From: Pseudoduganella lutea
Lineage (GTDB): Bacteria > Pseudomonadota > Gammaproteobacteria > Burkholderiales > Burkholderiaceae_D
NCBI RefSeq assembly: GCF_004209755.1
Contig: NZ_CP035913.1
Location: forward strand, 992,001-1,056,000
DNA length: 64,000 bases
Reading direction: 5' to 3'
Part shown: positions 25,433-35,362 of the stretch, in pieces
Layout of the letters: every line of letters starts with the position of its first letter
Position numbering within the stretch: position 1 is the stretch's first letter
The notes under the pieces: generated by a model
What the model was told of the DNA's origin: nothing
The model's database searches: none
What the model saw: only the letters and a program-made list of their open reading frames with translations
Made by a program: the position numbers and the translations under genes

Positions 25433-26163
25433 CAGGGCTTGCCGAAGCCGTGCTTCGCCAGGATCGCCTGGCCCGCCGGCGAGACCGCGTAATCGGTAAA
25501 CTGGCGCGCCAGTTGCGGCTGCGGTGCGTTGGCAATCACGGCGATCGGGTAGCGCACCGGCGTTTCCGTCGGCACGGCCAGCACCGCCTTCACCTTGTCC
25601 TTTTGCGCCAGCACGTCGGTGGCGTAGACGAAGCCGGCATCGGCTTCGCCGCGGGCCACGTAGTCCAGGCTCTGGCGCACCGACGTGCCGAACACGAACT
25701 TCGGCTGCAGCGCCTGCCACAGGCCCGCCTTCTCCAGCGCTGCCTGCGCATAGCGGCCGATCGGCACGCTGGCCGGGTTGCCGGTGGTGAGCCGCTGCGC
25801 CGGCTTGAGGTCGGCCAGCGAGGCGATCTTGCTGCCGTGCGGCACGACCAGGACCACGGTGTTGCTGGCGAAATCGCGCCGGGTACCGGCGGCGAGCAGC
25901 TGCAGCTTCTGTGCCTTGTCCATCGCTTCCTGGTCGGCCGACGCCAGCACGTCCACCGGCGCGCCCCTGGCGACCTGCTGCACCAGCGGATCGGATGCGG
26001 CAAAGTTCAGCAGTACCTTGTCGCCGGGATGCGCCGCTTCGAACGCCTGCGCCAGCGCCTTGAACGCATTGGTCAGGCTGGCAGCGGCGGAAACGGTGAG
26101 ATCGGCCGCGCCGGCCAGCAGTGGCAGCGTGGCGGCGACAATGGCGAACAGTGACTTGCGCAT
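25432..26163 (-). CDS. modA: Periplasmic molybdate-binding protein ModA
   Basis: 243 residues with a signal peptide (1-19). The molybdate-binding ligand regions are recognisable: AAASLTNAF near the start of the mature protein, ASADQEAMD, SNTVVLVVP, and later the GxxxGGY-equivalent DAGFVYATDV. It captures molybdate or tungstate for ModBC. A ModE-type operator lies 25 bp upstream of the ATG. Confidence 0.95.
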   Translation of the reverse strand: MRKSLFAIVAATLPLLAGAADLTVSAAASLTNAFKALAQAFEAAHPGDKVLLNFAASDPLVQQVARGAPVDVLASADQEAMDKAQKLQLLAAGTRRDFASNTVVLVVPHGSKIASLADLKPAQRLTTGNPASVPIGRYAQAALEKAGLWQALQPKFVFGTSVRQSLDYVARGEADAGFVYATDVLAQKDKVKAVLAVPTETPVRYPIAVIANAPQPQLARQFTDYAVSPAGQAILAKHGFGKP

Positions 26164-26187
26164 GAAAATCCTCGTCGGATGGGTAGA

Positions 26188-26213
26188 GCGCAATATACAC
26201 CACTATATAGCGC
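26188..26213 (-). promoter_or_regulatory. ModE-type operator upstream of modA
   Basis: GCGCAATATA and TATATAGCGC form a near-perfect inverted repeat (one mismatch) separated by 6 bp. This agrees with the known ModE site architecture of AT-rich TATAT half-sites flanked by CG. It covers the probable modA promoter zone, so molybdate-loaded ModE would block transcription. Confidence 0.75.
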
Positions 26214-26267
26214 CTTTTATATTCCTGCGCGGATGATTTCATACGCGAAAATGGATATGACGGAACG

Positions 26268-27119
26268 CTACAGCAGCTCGATGGCCAGTCCGCCCGCCAG
26301 CAGCGGCCGCTGGAGAATGTGGTACACGGCCGGATCGAAGCGGGCCGCCGCGCGCTTCTTCTTCAGCTTCCCGGTGCCGAGGTAGCACCAGTTGTCGACC
26401 AGCTGCTTTTGCCGCAGGCCGTCGGATTCTTCGACGATGGCGATCGGCCCGTCGTACGGCCAGCGCCGCACCAGCATGTGGCCGAGTGCCGCGTGCAGTC
26501 GCGCGCCGTGGTCGGCCGCGCTTTCCTCGCCGATGCAGGCGCCCCGGCAGCGGGCGATCTGGCGCGCGAAGCACGGCCGGCCCGGGCTGCCCTTTTCCAG
26601 CCCCGTTGCCACGCTGCACAGATTGGCCGCCCCCACGAGGTTCTTCAAGGTCTCCTGCGCCGCCTTCTTCGTGCCGAACAGGCCGAACAGGCCATCGGTG
26701 CGGCCGAAGTCGACCTCCTTCGCGAACACGATCTCGGGCCGGTGTTCGCGCAGGGCGATCGAACACATCTCGCGCTGCTTGCGCAGCTTCACGTTGAAGA
26801 CGGGCTGGTGCTCGCGGATCAGCATCGCCTCGCGCAGCAGCGCACCGAGCTCGCCGCCCGTGCGCTCGAAATCGATGTGGCGCGTGCGGGCCAGCATCTG
26901 CGCTTCCTCGGGCGTGCGCAGGTGCGACAGCACGCGCTGCCGGATATTGACGCTCTTGCCGATGTAGATGGGCGTGGCGGCTTCGTCACGGAAGATATAG
27001 ATGCCCGGCTGCTGCGGCAGGACATCGATGCAGTCGCGGGGAATGTGGTCGGGATAGACGAACAGGAATGCGGGGTCGGCGCGGACCAGCAGTCCCACGG
27101 AATTGACATGGGTGCGCAT
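26268..27119 (-). CDS. cho: Excinuclease Cho (UvrC homologue)
   Basis: 283 residues (E. coli Cho 295). A GIY-YIG nuclease domain lies at the N-terminal part: QPGIYIFRDEAATPIYIGKS, then RVLSHLRT and the Glu in LLREAMLIREHQPVFN. A family C-terminal domain with clustered Cys (CFARQIARCRGACIGEES) follows. Cho makes the 3' incision at bulky lesions in the UvrAB pathway and is often SOS-controlled. I did not find a clear LexA box upstream. Confidence 0.9.
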   Translation of the reverse strand: MRTHVNSVGLLVRADPAFLFVYPDHIPRDCIDVLPQQPGIYIFRDEAATPIYIGKSVNIRQRVLSHLRTPEEAQMLARTRHIDFERTGGELGALLREAMLIREHQPVFNVKLRKQREMCSIALREHRPEIVFAKEVDFGRTDGLFGLFGTKKAAQETLKNLVGAANLCSVATGLEKGSPGRPCFARQIARCRGACIGEESAADHGARLHAALGHMLVRRWPYDGPIAIVEESDGLRQKQLVDNWCYLGTGKLKKKRAAARFDPAVYHILQRPLLAGGLAIELL

Positions 27120-27200
27120 GCCGCCATCATACAAGAGCGGCGCCCCGGTGTGTCGGTGAGGCAATAAACTCATGCTGAATAATCCCGGTACGGGAGCGGG

Positions 27201-28388
27201 TCACGGGGCGACCGGCGCCACCTTCGGCTGGCGCCGGATCGCCGCCACCAGCGCCGCGGTGCGGCCCATCATCGGCGCCTCGACATAACGGAATGTCAAT
27301 GAACAGGCGATGACCAGCAGCGGCGCCAGCGCGGCCACCGCGCACCAGTAGGCCGCCGGCGACAACTGCGCCGCCTGCCCTGCCCCCGGCACGAGCGTGA
27401 AGGCGACGTAAAGCGCAATGCCGTGCAGCAGGTAGATGCTGTAGGCATATTCGCCGAAGACGCGCGCCGTCTTCGCGCGCAGCACGCCGAACAGGTCGCA
27501 TCCCGCCGCCACCAGCGTGAACACGACACCCAGCAGCGCGAGACTCGCCGGCTGCCAGGCGGACGGGAAGCCGGCATACGCCCACGCGCCCGCCACCAGC
27601 AGCAGCACCGAGGCGGCCGGCCGGGCGGCAAAGGCACGCATGGCGGGCAGCGCGGCGACGTGCACCGCGACGATCCCGCCGGCAAAGGCGGCAATGTAGT
27701 GCGTGTGCGGCCAGCGCAACGCATCGGGGCCGATCGCCGCGGCAACGGCGGCGCTGCCGGCCAGCCAGGCCAGCGGCACGCGAACGCGCTGGACGAGCGC
27801 AAGAAGCGGCAGGCACAGGTAGAACGCCCATTCGTAGGGCAGCGACCACGTGACGCCAGCCGTGATGACATACGTGCGCGCCAGACCGTTCAGGTCGGGC
27901 GTGCCGAAGGCCGTGAAACCCAGCCACTGGCCGGCGCCCGCCAGCACCTCGGCCGGGGGCTGACGCCATGTCCAGCCGGTCTGCACGGCAACGATGACGA
28001 ACATCAGCGCCATGGCGAAGAGGTAGAGCGGCGTCAGGCGCAGTATCCGGGAGCAGAACAGCCGCAGCCAGTCCAGCGAACCGCCACGGTGCCGGACCAG
28101 CGCGCCATAGAACAGGAAACCCGTGATCATGAAGAACAGCGCCACGCTGGCCTGGCCGAAATTGACGAACAGGTGTGACCGGGGCGCCGTCCACGTGCCG
28201 TGCGCCAGGAACCGCTCGGTGATGGCCGCGTGATGCAGGAACACCGCGAAGGCCAGGAATCCCCGCAAGCCGTCGATCGTTTCACAGCGGCCAGCCGCCG
28301 GCAACGGCGTCCAGCGCGCGGTAATGCGCACCGCGGCCAGTGCCGCCAGCAAGGCGGCCAGCGCGCCGGTCAGGGGAATGAAATCCAT
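27201..28388 (-). CDS. Acyltransferase 3 (OafA/YrhL-like) membrane protein
   Basis: 395 residues with about ten hydrophobic segments. The family signature is at the N-terminus: IDGLRGFLAFAVFLHHAAI with the catalytic-type His pair, then FMITGFLFYG. Such proteins O-acetylate surface glycans, lipids or antibiotics. No polysaccharide cluster adjoins it, so the acceptor is unknown. Confidence 0.9.
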   Translation of the reverse strand: MDFIPLTGALAALLAALAAVRITARWTPLPAAGRCETIDGLRGFLAFAVFLHHAAITERFLAHGTWTAPRSHLFVNFGQASVALFFMITGFLFYGALVRHRGGSLDWLRLFCSRILRLTPLYLFAMALMFVIVAVQTGWTWRQPPAEVLAGAGQWLGFTAFGTPDLNGLARTYVITAGVTWSLPYEWAFYLCLPLLALVQRVRVPLAWLAGSAAVAAAIGPDALRWPHTHYIAAFAGGIVAVHVAALPAMRAFAARPAASVLLLVAGAWAYAGFPSAWQPASLALLGVVFTLVAAGCDLFGVLRAKTARVFGEYAYSIYLLHGIALYVAFTLVPGAGQAAQLSPAAYWCAVAALAPLLVIACSLTFRYVEAPMMGRTAALVAAIRRQPKVAPVAP

Positions 28389-28545
28389 CGATGAGTGTGC
28401 AGAAGGAAACTAAATTCCTTGCAACACTATCACGGGGCAGCGCCGGCGTTAACAAAAAGTACATGCTCATCATGAACCGATGTGGTAGCCGATCCACAGC
28501 CTGCGCCCGGCCGCCGGTCGTGCCATGTGATACAGTCTCGCCGCC

Positions 28546-29055
28546 ATGACCGCTCCATTGAAATACCTCGGCGCCTACTCCGACGACACGCGCCACCAGG
28601 TGCAAGCCCTGCTGAACCAGAACCGCCTCGGCGAAGTGCTGAAGAAGCGCTATCCGAAAGCCCACGACGTGCGCAACGACAGGGCGCTGTACGACTACGT
28701 GCAGGACTTGCGCGACGAATTCCTGCGCAATGCCGCCCCGATCGACAAGGTGCTCTTCGACAGCAAGATCCACGTGATCAACCACGCGCTCGGCCTGCAC
28801 ACGTCGATCTCGCGCATCCAGGGCGGCAAGCTCAAGGCCAAGCACGAGATCCGCGTGGCCACCATGTTCCGCGAATGCCCGATCGAATTCCTGCGCATGA
28901 TCGCCGTGCACGAGCTGGCGCACGTGAAGGAAAAGCAGCATGACAAGGCGTTCTACAAACTGTGCACCTACATGGAACCGCACTATCACCAGTACGAGTT
29001 CGATGTGCGGCTGTACCTGACGGAGCTGGAGCACAGCGGACAGCGGCTGTGGTGA
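28546..29055 (+). CDS. YgjP-like (DUF45) zinc metallopeptidase-fold protein
   Basis: 169 residues. A compact zinc site is seen in MIAVHELAHVKEKQHDKAFY (HExxH, then a third His 10 residues on), as in WLM/YgjP/SprT-related domains. Residues YLTELEH near the C-terminus complete the fold. It is likely a soluble metalloprotease-like protein of unknown target. It stands alone between the acyltransferase and the fucosidase. Confidence 0.85.
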   Translation: MTAPLKYLGAYSDDTRHQVQALLNQNRLGEVLKKRYPKAHDVRNDRALYDYVQDLRDEFLRNAAPIDKVLFDSKIHVINHALGLHTSISRIQGGKLKAKHEIRVATMFRECPIEFLRMIAVHELAHVKEKQHDKAFYKLCTYMEPHYHQYEFDVRLYLTELEHSGQRLW

Positions 29056-29107
29056 CGCGCCATGCGGCGGCGCCGTTGCACCGGCAGTGCCGTACGTGCC
29101 ACCGCGC

Positions 29108-31561
29108 TTACAGCGGCCGCACTGCGTAACGTCGCCCTTTCACCGCCTTGAACGCCAGCGTGAATCCAACGGCGCCGGGTCGGCTTTTCACGCCATCGAC
29201 TTCCACCGGCACGGCGGTGCGCAGCACGCACTGCCCGTCCTGTCGCGCCTCGATGCGGGCCGCATGCAGCCGACCGGCCTTCCAGTCGATATCGACGACG
29301 TAATTGCCCCGCCCGACGATGCCCTTCACCGAACCGTCGCGCCACGCGCCCGGCAGCGCGGGCAGCAGGTGCAGTTCGCCGTTCTGGCTTTGCAGCAGCA
29401 TCTCGATCACGCCGGCCGTGCCGGCGAAGTTGCCGTCGATCTGGAATGGCGGATGGGCGTCGAACAGGTTGGCGTAGGCACCGCCGTGTTTGTCGCCCGG
29501 TTTCGTCAGCCGCAGCAGGTTGCGGAACAGCTTGTGCGCGCGGTCGCCATCGAATAGCCGCGCCCAGAAGTTGACCTTCCACGCCAGTGCCCACCCGGTG
29601 CCGTCGTCGCCGCGCAGTTCCAGCGTGCGGCGCGCGGCGGCGGCCAGCGCCGGCGTCGCGAGCGGCGAAATGGTGCGTGCCGGGTGCAGCGCATACAGGT
29701 GCGACACGTGGCGATGGTGCGGGTCCACTTCCTCGAAATCCTTGTACCACTCCTGGAGCTGGCCCCGGGCGCCGATGCGCAGCGGCAGCAGCTTGCCGGT
29801 GGCGGACTTCAGCTCGTCGCGAAACGCACTGTCGATGCCCAGCACTGCCGCCGCTGCGCCCACGTTGTCGAACAGGTCGCGGGCGATCGCGATATCCATC
29901 GTCGCGCCCACGCTGACGGTGCCCGTCTTGCCGTCGCCATGGCGGAAATCGTTCTCGGGCGACGTCGATGGCGACGTGACGAGGTGACCTTCGGCATCCG
30001 GGTGCAGCCAGGCCAGCGTGAAGCGCACCGCTTCCTTCATCAGCGGATACACCTCGCGCAGGTAGGCCTTGTCGCCCGTGAACTGGTAGTGCTCCCACAG
30101 GTGGCGGCTCAGCCATGCGCTGCCCATCGACCAGTTGGCCCATTTTGGATCGCCCTTGCCGAAATCGCCGACCGGGTTGCTGGCCGCCCAGATGTCGGCA
30201 TTGTGGTGCACGGCCCAGCCGGGCGCATGGTAGTACGACGTGGCCGTCCCGGTGCCGGTCACCGCGAGGTTGCGCACCAGGTCGTCCATCGGCGCGAACA
30301 GCTCGGACAGGTTCGCGCTTTCCACCGGCCAGTAGTTCATCTGCAGGTTGATGTTGGTGGTGTAGTTGCTGCTCCAGGGCGGCCGCATGGCATCGTTCCA
30401 GATGCCCTGCAGGTTGGCCGGCGCACCGGGCGTGCGTGACGACGAGATCAGCAGGTAACGCCCGAACTGGACGTACAGCGCTTCCAGCGCCGCGTCGGGC
30501 TGGCCGGCGGCGAAGTCGGCAAGGCGGCGGTCGGTGGGCAGTGCGCTGCGGTCCGGTTCATCGGGATTGAGCGTGAGCGCCACGCGGTCGAACAGTCGCC
30601 GGAATTCGGCCACGTGGGCCGCGCGCAGGGCCGCATGGTCGCGCTTCGCAGCCTTGTCGAGATGGGCCATCGCCAGTGCATGCTGGTCCCTGCCCGCGCT
30701 GTCGGGGCACTGGTCGAAGCCGGCGAAGCTGGTGGCGGCGGACAGCAGCAGCACCACTTCCGAGGCGCCGCGGATGGCGATGCGTTCGCCGCTCGTGTCC
30801 ACCGTGCCATCTTTGGCGATGGGCTTGACGACCAGCGCGAAGCGCATGCCCCGGCATCTGGCGGGGTCAGTCCACACGACCGGCTCGGCGTTGTAGTTCA
30901 CGTAGTTCGGGTCCACATGCGCCGGCGCCTTGCCGGCCATGACGAGCGACGTGCCGGCGGCGGTCGTGCGCGCGCGCAGCTGGCTGCTGGCCGCCACGTC
31001 CAGGTCCAGCCGGCCCGGCTGGTTCGACGTGAGCCGCACGACGATCACGCCATCCGGCGCGGAAGCAAACACTTCGCGCTCGTAACGCACGCCATCGACG
31101 GTGAACGACGTGGTGGCGATGCCGTCGCGGATGTCGAGGGCGCGCCGGTAGCCGGTAACCTCACCTTTCAGGTCCTGCCGGATCAGCAGGTCGCCCAGCG
31201 GCTGGTAGCTTTCCGAGTATGGCCCCTGCATCTTGCGAGCCCAGTCGCTGCCGGCAGCGTAATCGCCACCGGCCAGCGCGGCGCGCGCCTTGCCCAGCGC
31301 GGCGAAGGCGCCCGGGTTCAGGTTCTTGCCGACCGGCCCGCCGCTCCACAGCGTGGCTTCGTTCAGTTGCAGCCGTTCTTCCCCGGGGCGGCCGAACACC
31401 ATGGCGCCAAGCCGGCCATTACCGATGGGGAGCGCCTCGGTCCAGGCCTCGGCGGGCCGGTCGTAATGCAAGGCCAGCGGGTTGCCGGGCTGGGCGCCGG
31501 CCGCTGCGCCTCCGGCCAGCAAGACGGCGAACAGGGGTACGGCGATGCGGAAAGCGGTCAT
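29108..31561 (-). CDS. Glycoside hydrolase family 95, alpha-L-fucosidase-like
   Basis: 817 residues with a signal peptide (1-23). The start of the mature protein ([38 protein letters not shown]) is the GH95 N-terminal super-sandwich domain. The (alpha/alpha)6 catalytic barrel follows, with [28 protein letters not shown] and SPSTSPEN, and then [22 protein letters not shown]. It removes alpha-1,2-fucosyl or alpha-L-galactosyl residues from plant or algal glycans in the periplasm. It heads a minus-strand set with a GntR regulator and a sugar-acid dehydrogenase. Confidence 0.93.
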   Translation of the reverse strand: MTAFRIAVPLFAVLLAGGAAAGAQPGNPLALHYDRPAEAWTEALPIGNGRLGAMVFGRPGEERLQLNEATLWSGGPVGKNLNPGAFAALGKARAALAGGDYAAGSDWARKMQGPYSESYQPLGDLLIRQDLKGEVTGYRRALDIRDGIATTSFTVDGVRYEREVFASAPDGVIVVRLTSNQPGRLDLDVAASSQLRARTTAAGTSLVMAGKAPAHVDPNYVNYNAEPVVWTDPARCRGMRFALVVKPIAKDGTVDTSGERIAIRGASEVVLLLSAATSFAGFDQCPDSAGRDQHALAMAHLDKAAKRDHAALRAAHVAEFRRLFDRVALTLNPDEPDRSALPTDRRLADFAAGQPDAALEALYVQFGRYLLISSSRTPGAPANLQGIWNDAMRPPWSSNYTTNINLQMNYWPVESANLSELFAPMDDLVRNLAVTGTGTATSYYHAPGWAVHHNADIWAASNPVGDFGKGDPKWANWSMGSAWLSRHLWEHYQFTGDKAYLREVYPLMKEAVRFTLAWLHPDAEGHLVTSPSTSPENDFRHGDGKTGTVSVGATMDIAIARDLFDNVGAAAAVLGIDSAFRDELKSATGKLLPLRIGARGQLQEWYKDFEEVDPHHRHVSHLYALHPARTISPLATPALAAAARRTLELRGDDGTGWALAWKVNFWARLFDGDRAHKLFRNLLRLTKPGDKHGGAYANLFDAHPPFQIDGNFAGTAGVIEMLLQSQNGELHLLPALPGAWRDGSVKGIVGRGNYVVDIDWKAGRLHAARIEARQDGQCVLRTAVPVEVDGVKSRPGAVGFTLAFKAVKGRRYAVRPL

Positions 31562-31596
31562 TGGCGGTCCTGTCGGATCGGAACGGAAATATGAAC

Positions 31597-31651
31597 AGCG
31601 CGACAGCCGGCCGCGCCGAAGCCACGAAAAGCGCGACAGCCGGCCGCGCCG
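31597..31651. repeat. 22-bp direct repeat between fucosidase and regulator genes
   Basis: Copies at 31597-31618 and 31630-31651 are identical (start AGCGCGACAGCC, end GGCCGCGCCG) and spaced 33 bp apart. They lie in the 94-bp gap between the GntR regulator stop and the fucosidase ATG. They could be an operator pair or a local duplication. Confidence 0.75.
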
Positions 31652-31655
31652 GCAG

Positions 31656-32570
31656 TCAACCCGCGTGCTGCCGGATCTCCCGGAGGCGCAGCGCGTCGAG
31701 CATGGTGCTGCGCGACGACTGCAAGTGCGTGCGCATCGCCGCCAGCGCGGCCGGCACGTCGCGCGCCACGAGCGCGCGCAGGATCGCCACGTGTTCCTGC
31801 ACCGCGTACTGGTTGCGGGGCAGTTCGTCGCGCTTGTCCCACTGGTAGTGGTAGTGGAAGACCAGCGATACCGCGTCGTTCAGGCTGTTCGCGAAGCGGT
31901 TGTCCAGCAGGCCGATGAGAAAGGTGTGGAATTCGCGGTCGAGGGGCGGAAAATCGGCATGGCTGGCCGCCGGCGCCGCGCCCAGCGCTTCGTGCCGTGC
32001 CAGCAGTTCGGCCAGGCGGTCGAAGGCCTCGTGGTCCGGCGGCAGCGCCGCTACCCGCTCGATCGCCTTCAGCTCGAACATTTCCCGCACCTCGCCCAGC
32101 TCCTGGGCGAACGAAGGATCGAATGCGCACAGGCGCCATCCGCCGCGCGGCTTTTTCTCGATCAGGCCATGGCGCGAGAAGCCGATCAGGAATTCGCGCA
32201 CGGCGATCGTGCTGACGCCGGAGGCGCGCGACAATTCTGCTTCCGAGAACTCGGCGCCCGGCGGCAGGTCGCGCTGGTAGATGCGTTCCATCAGCACCTG
32301 CTGCAGCCGCTCGGTGCCGCTGTGCAGTTCCGAAACGTCGAACCAGTCGTCGTCGCGCGGCTTGCGCAGCAGTTGCCGCTCCTTCATGCCGGCGATCAGG
32401 CCGCGCTCGATGAAGTAGGCCAGCGTGCTGCGGATCGCCGTGCGGCTGCCCTGCCCCACTTCGGTCATCTTCACTTCGGTCGGCAGCGCTTCGCCGACCG
32501 CCACGTTGTCCGCGATGTACGCCAGCAGCAGGTTGGTACAACGGCGCGTGGTGGTGGGCAGCTTGGACAT
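31656..32570 (-). CDS. GntR-family regulator with FCD domain
   Basis: 304 residues, longer than usual FadR/FCD proteins (about 230-250). An N-terminal part resembling a degenerate winged helix (about 5-70) precedes a second helix-turn-helix-like region ([37 protein letters not shown], about 125-160). The FCD domain follows, with D-x-x-F-H metal-site residues (LDREFHTFL, then HYHYQWD and H in [11 protein letters not shown]). Such regulators answer to sugar acids. The adjoining dehydrogenase and fucosidase are likely targets. Confidence 0.88.
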   Translation of the reverse strand: MSKLPTTTRRCTNLLLAYIADNVAVGEALPTEVKMTEVGQGSRTAIRSTLAYFIERGLIAGMKERQLLRKPRDDDWFDVSELHSGTERLQQVLMERIYQRDLPPGAEFSEAELSRASGVSTIAVREFLIGFSRHGLIEKKPRGGWRLCAFDPSFAQELGEVREMFELKAIERVAALPPDHEAFDRLAELLARHEALGAAPAASHADFPPLDREFHTFLIGLLDNRFANSLNDAVSLVFHYHYQWDKRDELPRNQYAVQEHVAILRALVARDVPAALAAMRTHLQSSRSTMLDALRLREIRQHAG

Positions 32571-32645
32571 GGTGCGGGCGGCAGGATGAATAATGGCTCA
32601 TTCTACCTGCCAGGCCATGCGGGACACGGTGCAGGACGCGGGCCG

Positions 32646-33656
32646 TCACACTTCGACGATGGCCTTGATGACGCCGGCGGCCGGGTCCATCCATCGGGGC
32701 AGCGCGTCGACGAAGCCGTCCAGCGTGACGCGGTGCGTGTTCATCAGCCCCGTGGGCACCTGCCCCGCCTTCATCGCCGCCAGCACCGTGCGGAAATCGT
32801 CGGCCGTGGCGTTGCGGCTGCCCAGCAGCGTCGTTTCGCGCTTGTGGAATTCCGGGTCGTCGAACGAGATACGGTCGCGCACGATCGACACCAGCACATA
32901 GGTGCCGCCATGGGCAACGAACTCCAGTCCCCGCTCCATGGCGCGCGCGTTGCCGGTGGCGTCGAACACGGCATCGTAGTACTCGCCGTTCGTCAGCGCG
33001 GCCAGTGCCGCACTGTCGCCATCGCCCACCGTGACCGTGCGGTCGATGCCCAGCGCCTGCCTGCAGAACGCCAGGCGGTCCTCGCGCGCATCGAGCACGG
33101 TCACCTTGCCGCCCTGCAGCCGGGCGAACAGGGCCACCGCGATGCCGATCGGGCCGGCGCCGGCCACGAGCACGTTCTGGCCGGTGCCCACGGCACCGCG
33201 CCGCACGGCATGCGCGCCGATGGCCAGGAATTCCAGCATCGCTGCATCGTCGAGTGAAATGCCGTCGGTCCTGAACACGAACCGGGCGGGCAATGCCAGG
33301 TATTCGGCCATGCCGCCGTCGCGGTGCACGCCCAGCACCTGGATACGCGTGCAGCAATTGGTCTTGCCCTGCCGGCAGGCCACGCAGCCGCCGCAAGACA
33401 GGTAAGGCATTACGTAGACCGGGTCGCCAGCGTGCAGGCCACTGTCTTCCGGTGCCGTGACGATTTCTCCTGACAGTTCATGCCCCATCACGCGCGGATA
33501 ACTCAGGTACGGCTGGGTGCCGCGGAAGATGTGCATGTCCGTACCGCACAGGCCGATGCGGCGCACGCGCAGCAGCACTTCGCCCGGGCCGGCCTGCGGC
33601 ACGGGCCGCTCGACGAGCCGCAGCTCGCCGGGGGATTCGCAAACGACAGCTTTCAT
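32646..33656 (-). CDS. Zinc alcohol dehydrogenase family, L-galactonate dehydrogenase (LgoD)-like
   Basis: 336 residues. MDR zinc enzyme: GLCGTDMHIF with catalytic Cys, GHELSGE with catalytic His/Glu, a structural zinc cluster CGGCVACRQGKTNCC, and a Rossmann GAGPIG. It is close to E. coli LgoD (YjjN) in the order of motifs, including ISVIGVH-like and DPEFHKRETTLLGSRNAT. LgoD oxidises L-galactonate to D-tagaturonate. With a GH95 enzyme and GntR/FCD regulator next to it, a role in degrading L-galactose or L-fucose-derived acids is likely. Confidence 0.88.
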   Translation of the reverse strand: MKAVVCESPGELRLVERPVPQAGPGEVLLRVRRIGLCGTDMHIFRGTQPYLSYPRVMGHELSGEIVTAPEDSGLHAGDPVYVMPYLSCGGCVACRQGKTNCCTRIQVLGVHRDGGMAEYLALPARFVFRTDGISLDDAAMLEFLAIGAHAVRRGAVGTGQNVLVAGAGPIGIAVALFARLQGGKVTVLDAREDRLAFCRQALGIDRTVTVGDGDSAALAALTNGEYYDAVFDATGNARAMERGLEFVAHGGTYVLVSIVRDRISFDDPEFHKRETTLLGSRNATADDFRTVLAAMKAGQVPTGLMNTHRVTLDGFVDALPRWMDPAAGVIKAIVEV

Positions 33657-33749
33657 GGTGCCCTTTCAGTTCGTCCGGAGGGCACCAGTGTACTTCATAT
33701 ATATCAAACAAATCTACCGCATCATCGCTCAACCGGCTGAGCAAGCGCG

Positions 33750-35206
33750 TCAGGCATTGCCCATCAGCGGGATCACGCCGAAGAGAATGCCGGCGACCAG
33801 CATCACCAGCGATGCCGTGATCGACCAGATCAGCGTGTAGCGCTGGTGATCGCCGAATTCTATCTTGGACATGCCGACCAGCAGGTACGTCGATGCCACC
33901 AGGGGGCTGAGCAGGTGGACCGGCTGGCCGATGATCGATGCGCGGCCGATCTCGGCGGCGGTGATGCCGTAGACTTCGGCCGCCTTGGCCAGCACCGGTA
34001 CGATGCCGAAGTAGAACGCGTCGTTCGAGATGAAGAACGTGAACGGAATGCTGAGGATGCCGGTGACCACGGCCAGGTACGGGCCCATCCATTCAGGCAC
34101 GCCGGCGATGACGCTGGCGGCGATGGCATCGACCATCTTCGTGCCTTGCAGGATGCCGACGAAGATGCCGGCCGCGAAGATCAGCGACACGACGGGCACC
34201 ACGTTGGCGGCATGCTCGGCGATGCGCTCCTTCTGCTCCTGCATGCCGGGGTAGTTGATCATGATGGCGATCGCAAAGAAGATCATGAACAGTGCGGGCA
34301 GCGGCAGCGCGCCCATGATCAGCAGCGCCATCAGGGCCGCCGTCAGCGCGAAGTTCACCCAGATCAGCTTGGGGCGCGCATTGGGCGACACGGCGACGGC
34401 CATGTCCGGCGCGGACGAACCGGATGCGGCGCCGCCCGCGGCGGCATGGCGCGCCTCGTCGACGTTGTCCGAGTTGCCGCCATGGGCGACCCACTGGTCG
34501 GCGATCGCGTTCAGCTCGGCGGTCGCCGGCATGCCGGCCATGGCGGGCTGCACGAAGCCGGCCTGCGGCTTCTCGTTCGGCAGCGCGACGAAACCGAGGC
34601 GCTTGCGTTCCTTCATGCCGAGCATGTAGGCAACGAACACCACCCAGGCGGCCGTGACGACCATCGGCAGGATCATCGGCACGAAGATCTCGCTCACGTC
34701 CACGCCCAGCGCGCTGGCAGCCCGCGCCGTCGGACCGCCCCACGGCAGGATATTGAACACGCCGCCCGCCAGCATGATCACGCAGGCCAGCACCAGGCGG
34801 CTCATGCCGAGGCGCTGGTACAGCGGCAGCATGGCCGACACGGTGATCATGTACGTGGTGGCGCCGTCGCCGTCCAGCGAGATGAACATGGCCAGCACCG
34901 CGGTGCCGACGACGATCTTCATCGGATCGCCCTGCACCACCTTCAGGATGCGGCGCACGACGGGATCGAACAGGCCGGCATCGATCATGACGCCGAAGTA
35001 CAGGATCGCGAACATCAGCATGACGCCGGTGGGCGCCAGTTTCTTGATGCCGTCGAGCATCATCGGCCCGAGCTCGGGCCGAAGCCGCCGATGATGCCGA
35101 AGGCGATCGGCACGATGATCAGCGCGACCAGCGCCGGCAGGCGCTTGGTCATGATCAGGAACATGAACACTACGACCATCGAATAGGCCAGGGTGGTCAA
35201 CATCAT
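33750..35206 (-). pseudogene. CitMHS-family citrate-metal:proton symporter, single-base frameshift
   Basis: The long frame carries the CitMHS core (LGPMMLDGIKKLAPTGVMLM, ISLDGDGATTYM, FNILPWGGPTAR, FISNDAFYFGI, QPVHLLSPLVASTYLL). The N-terminus is in another frame: from ATG 35206 (AAGGAG site) it reads LAYSMVVVFMFLIMTKRLP to GGFGPS and stops. Adding one base near 35075 joins the two as GGFGPELGPMMLDG, giving 485 residues and about 12 helices. The indel lies in a perfect 18-bp palindrome (35064-35081), a place prone to sequencing error. The transporter moves citrate complexed with a divalent metal. Confidence 0.88.
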
Positions 35207-35362
35207 CAGTCTCCTTGCAGGTGCTGTACCTGCTGATGGCGTGGGCTGGATTGCCCATCATTGTCTGTTTGGGAAGCGCGGGGGCGCGGCAGGCACGTCG
35301 CAGGTACTGGAAAAGTGCAGCGGTGTCTGCCTGTCTGCGCCGACTATAAGCCCGCCAGGCTT

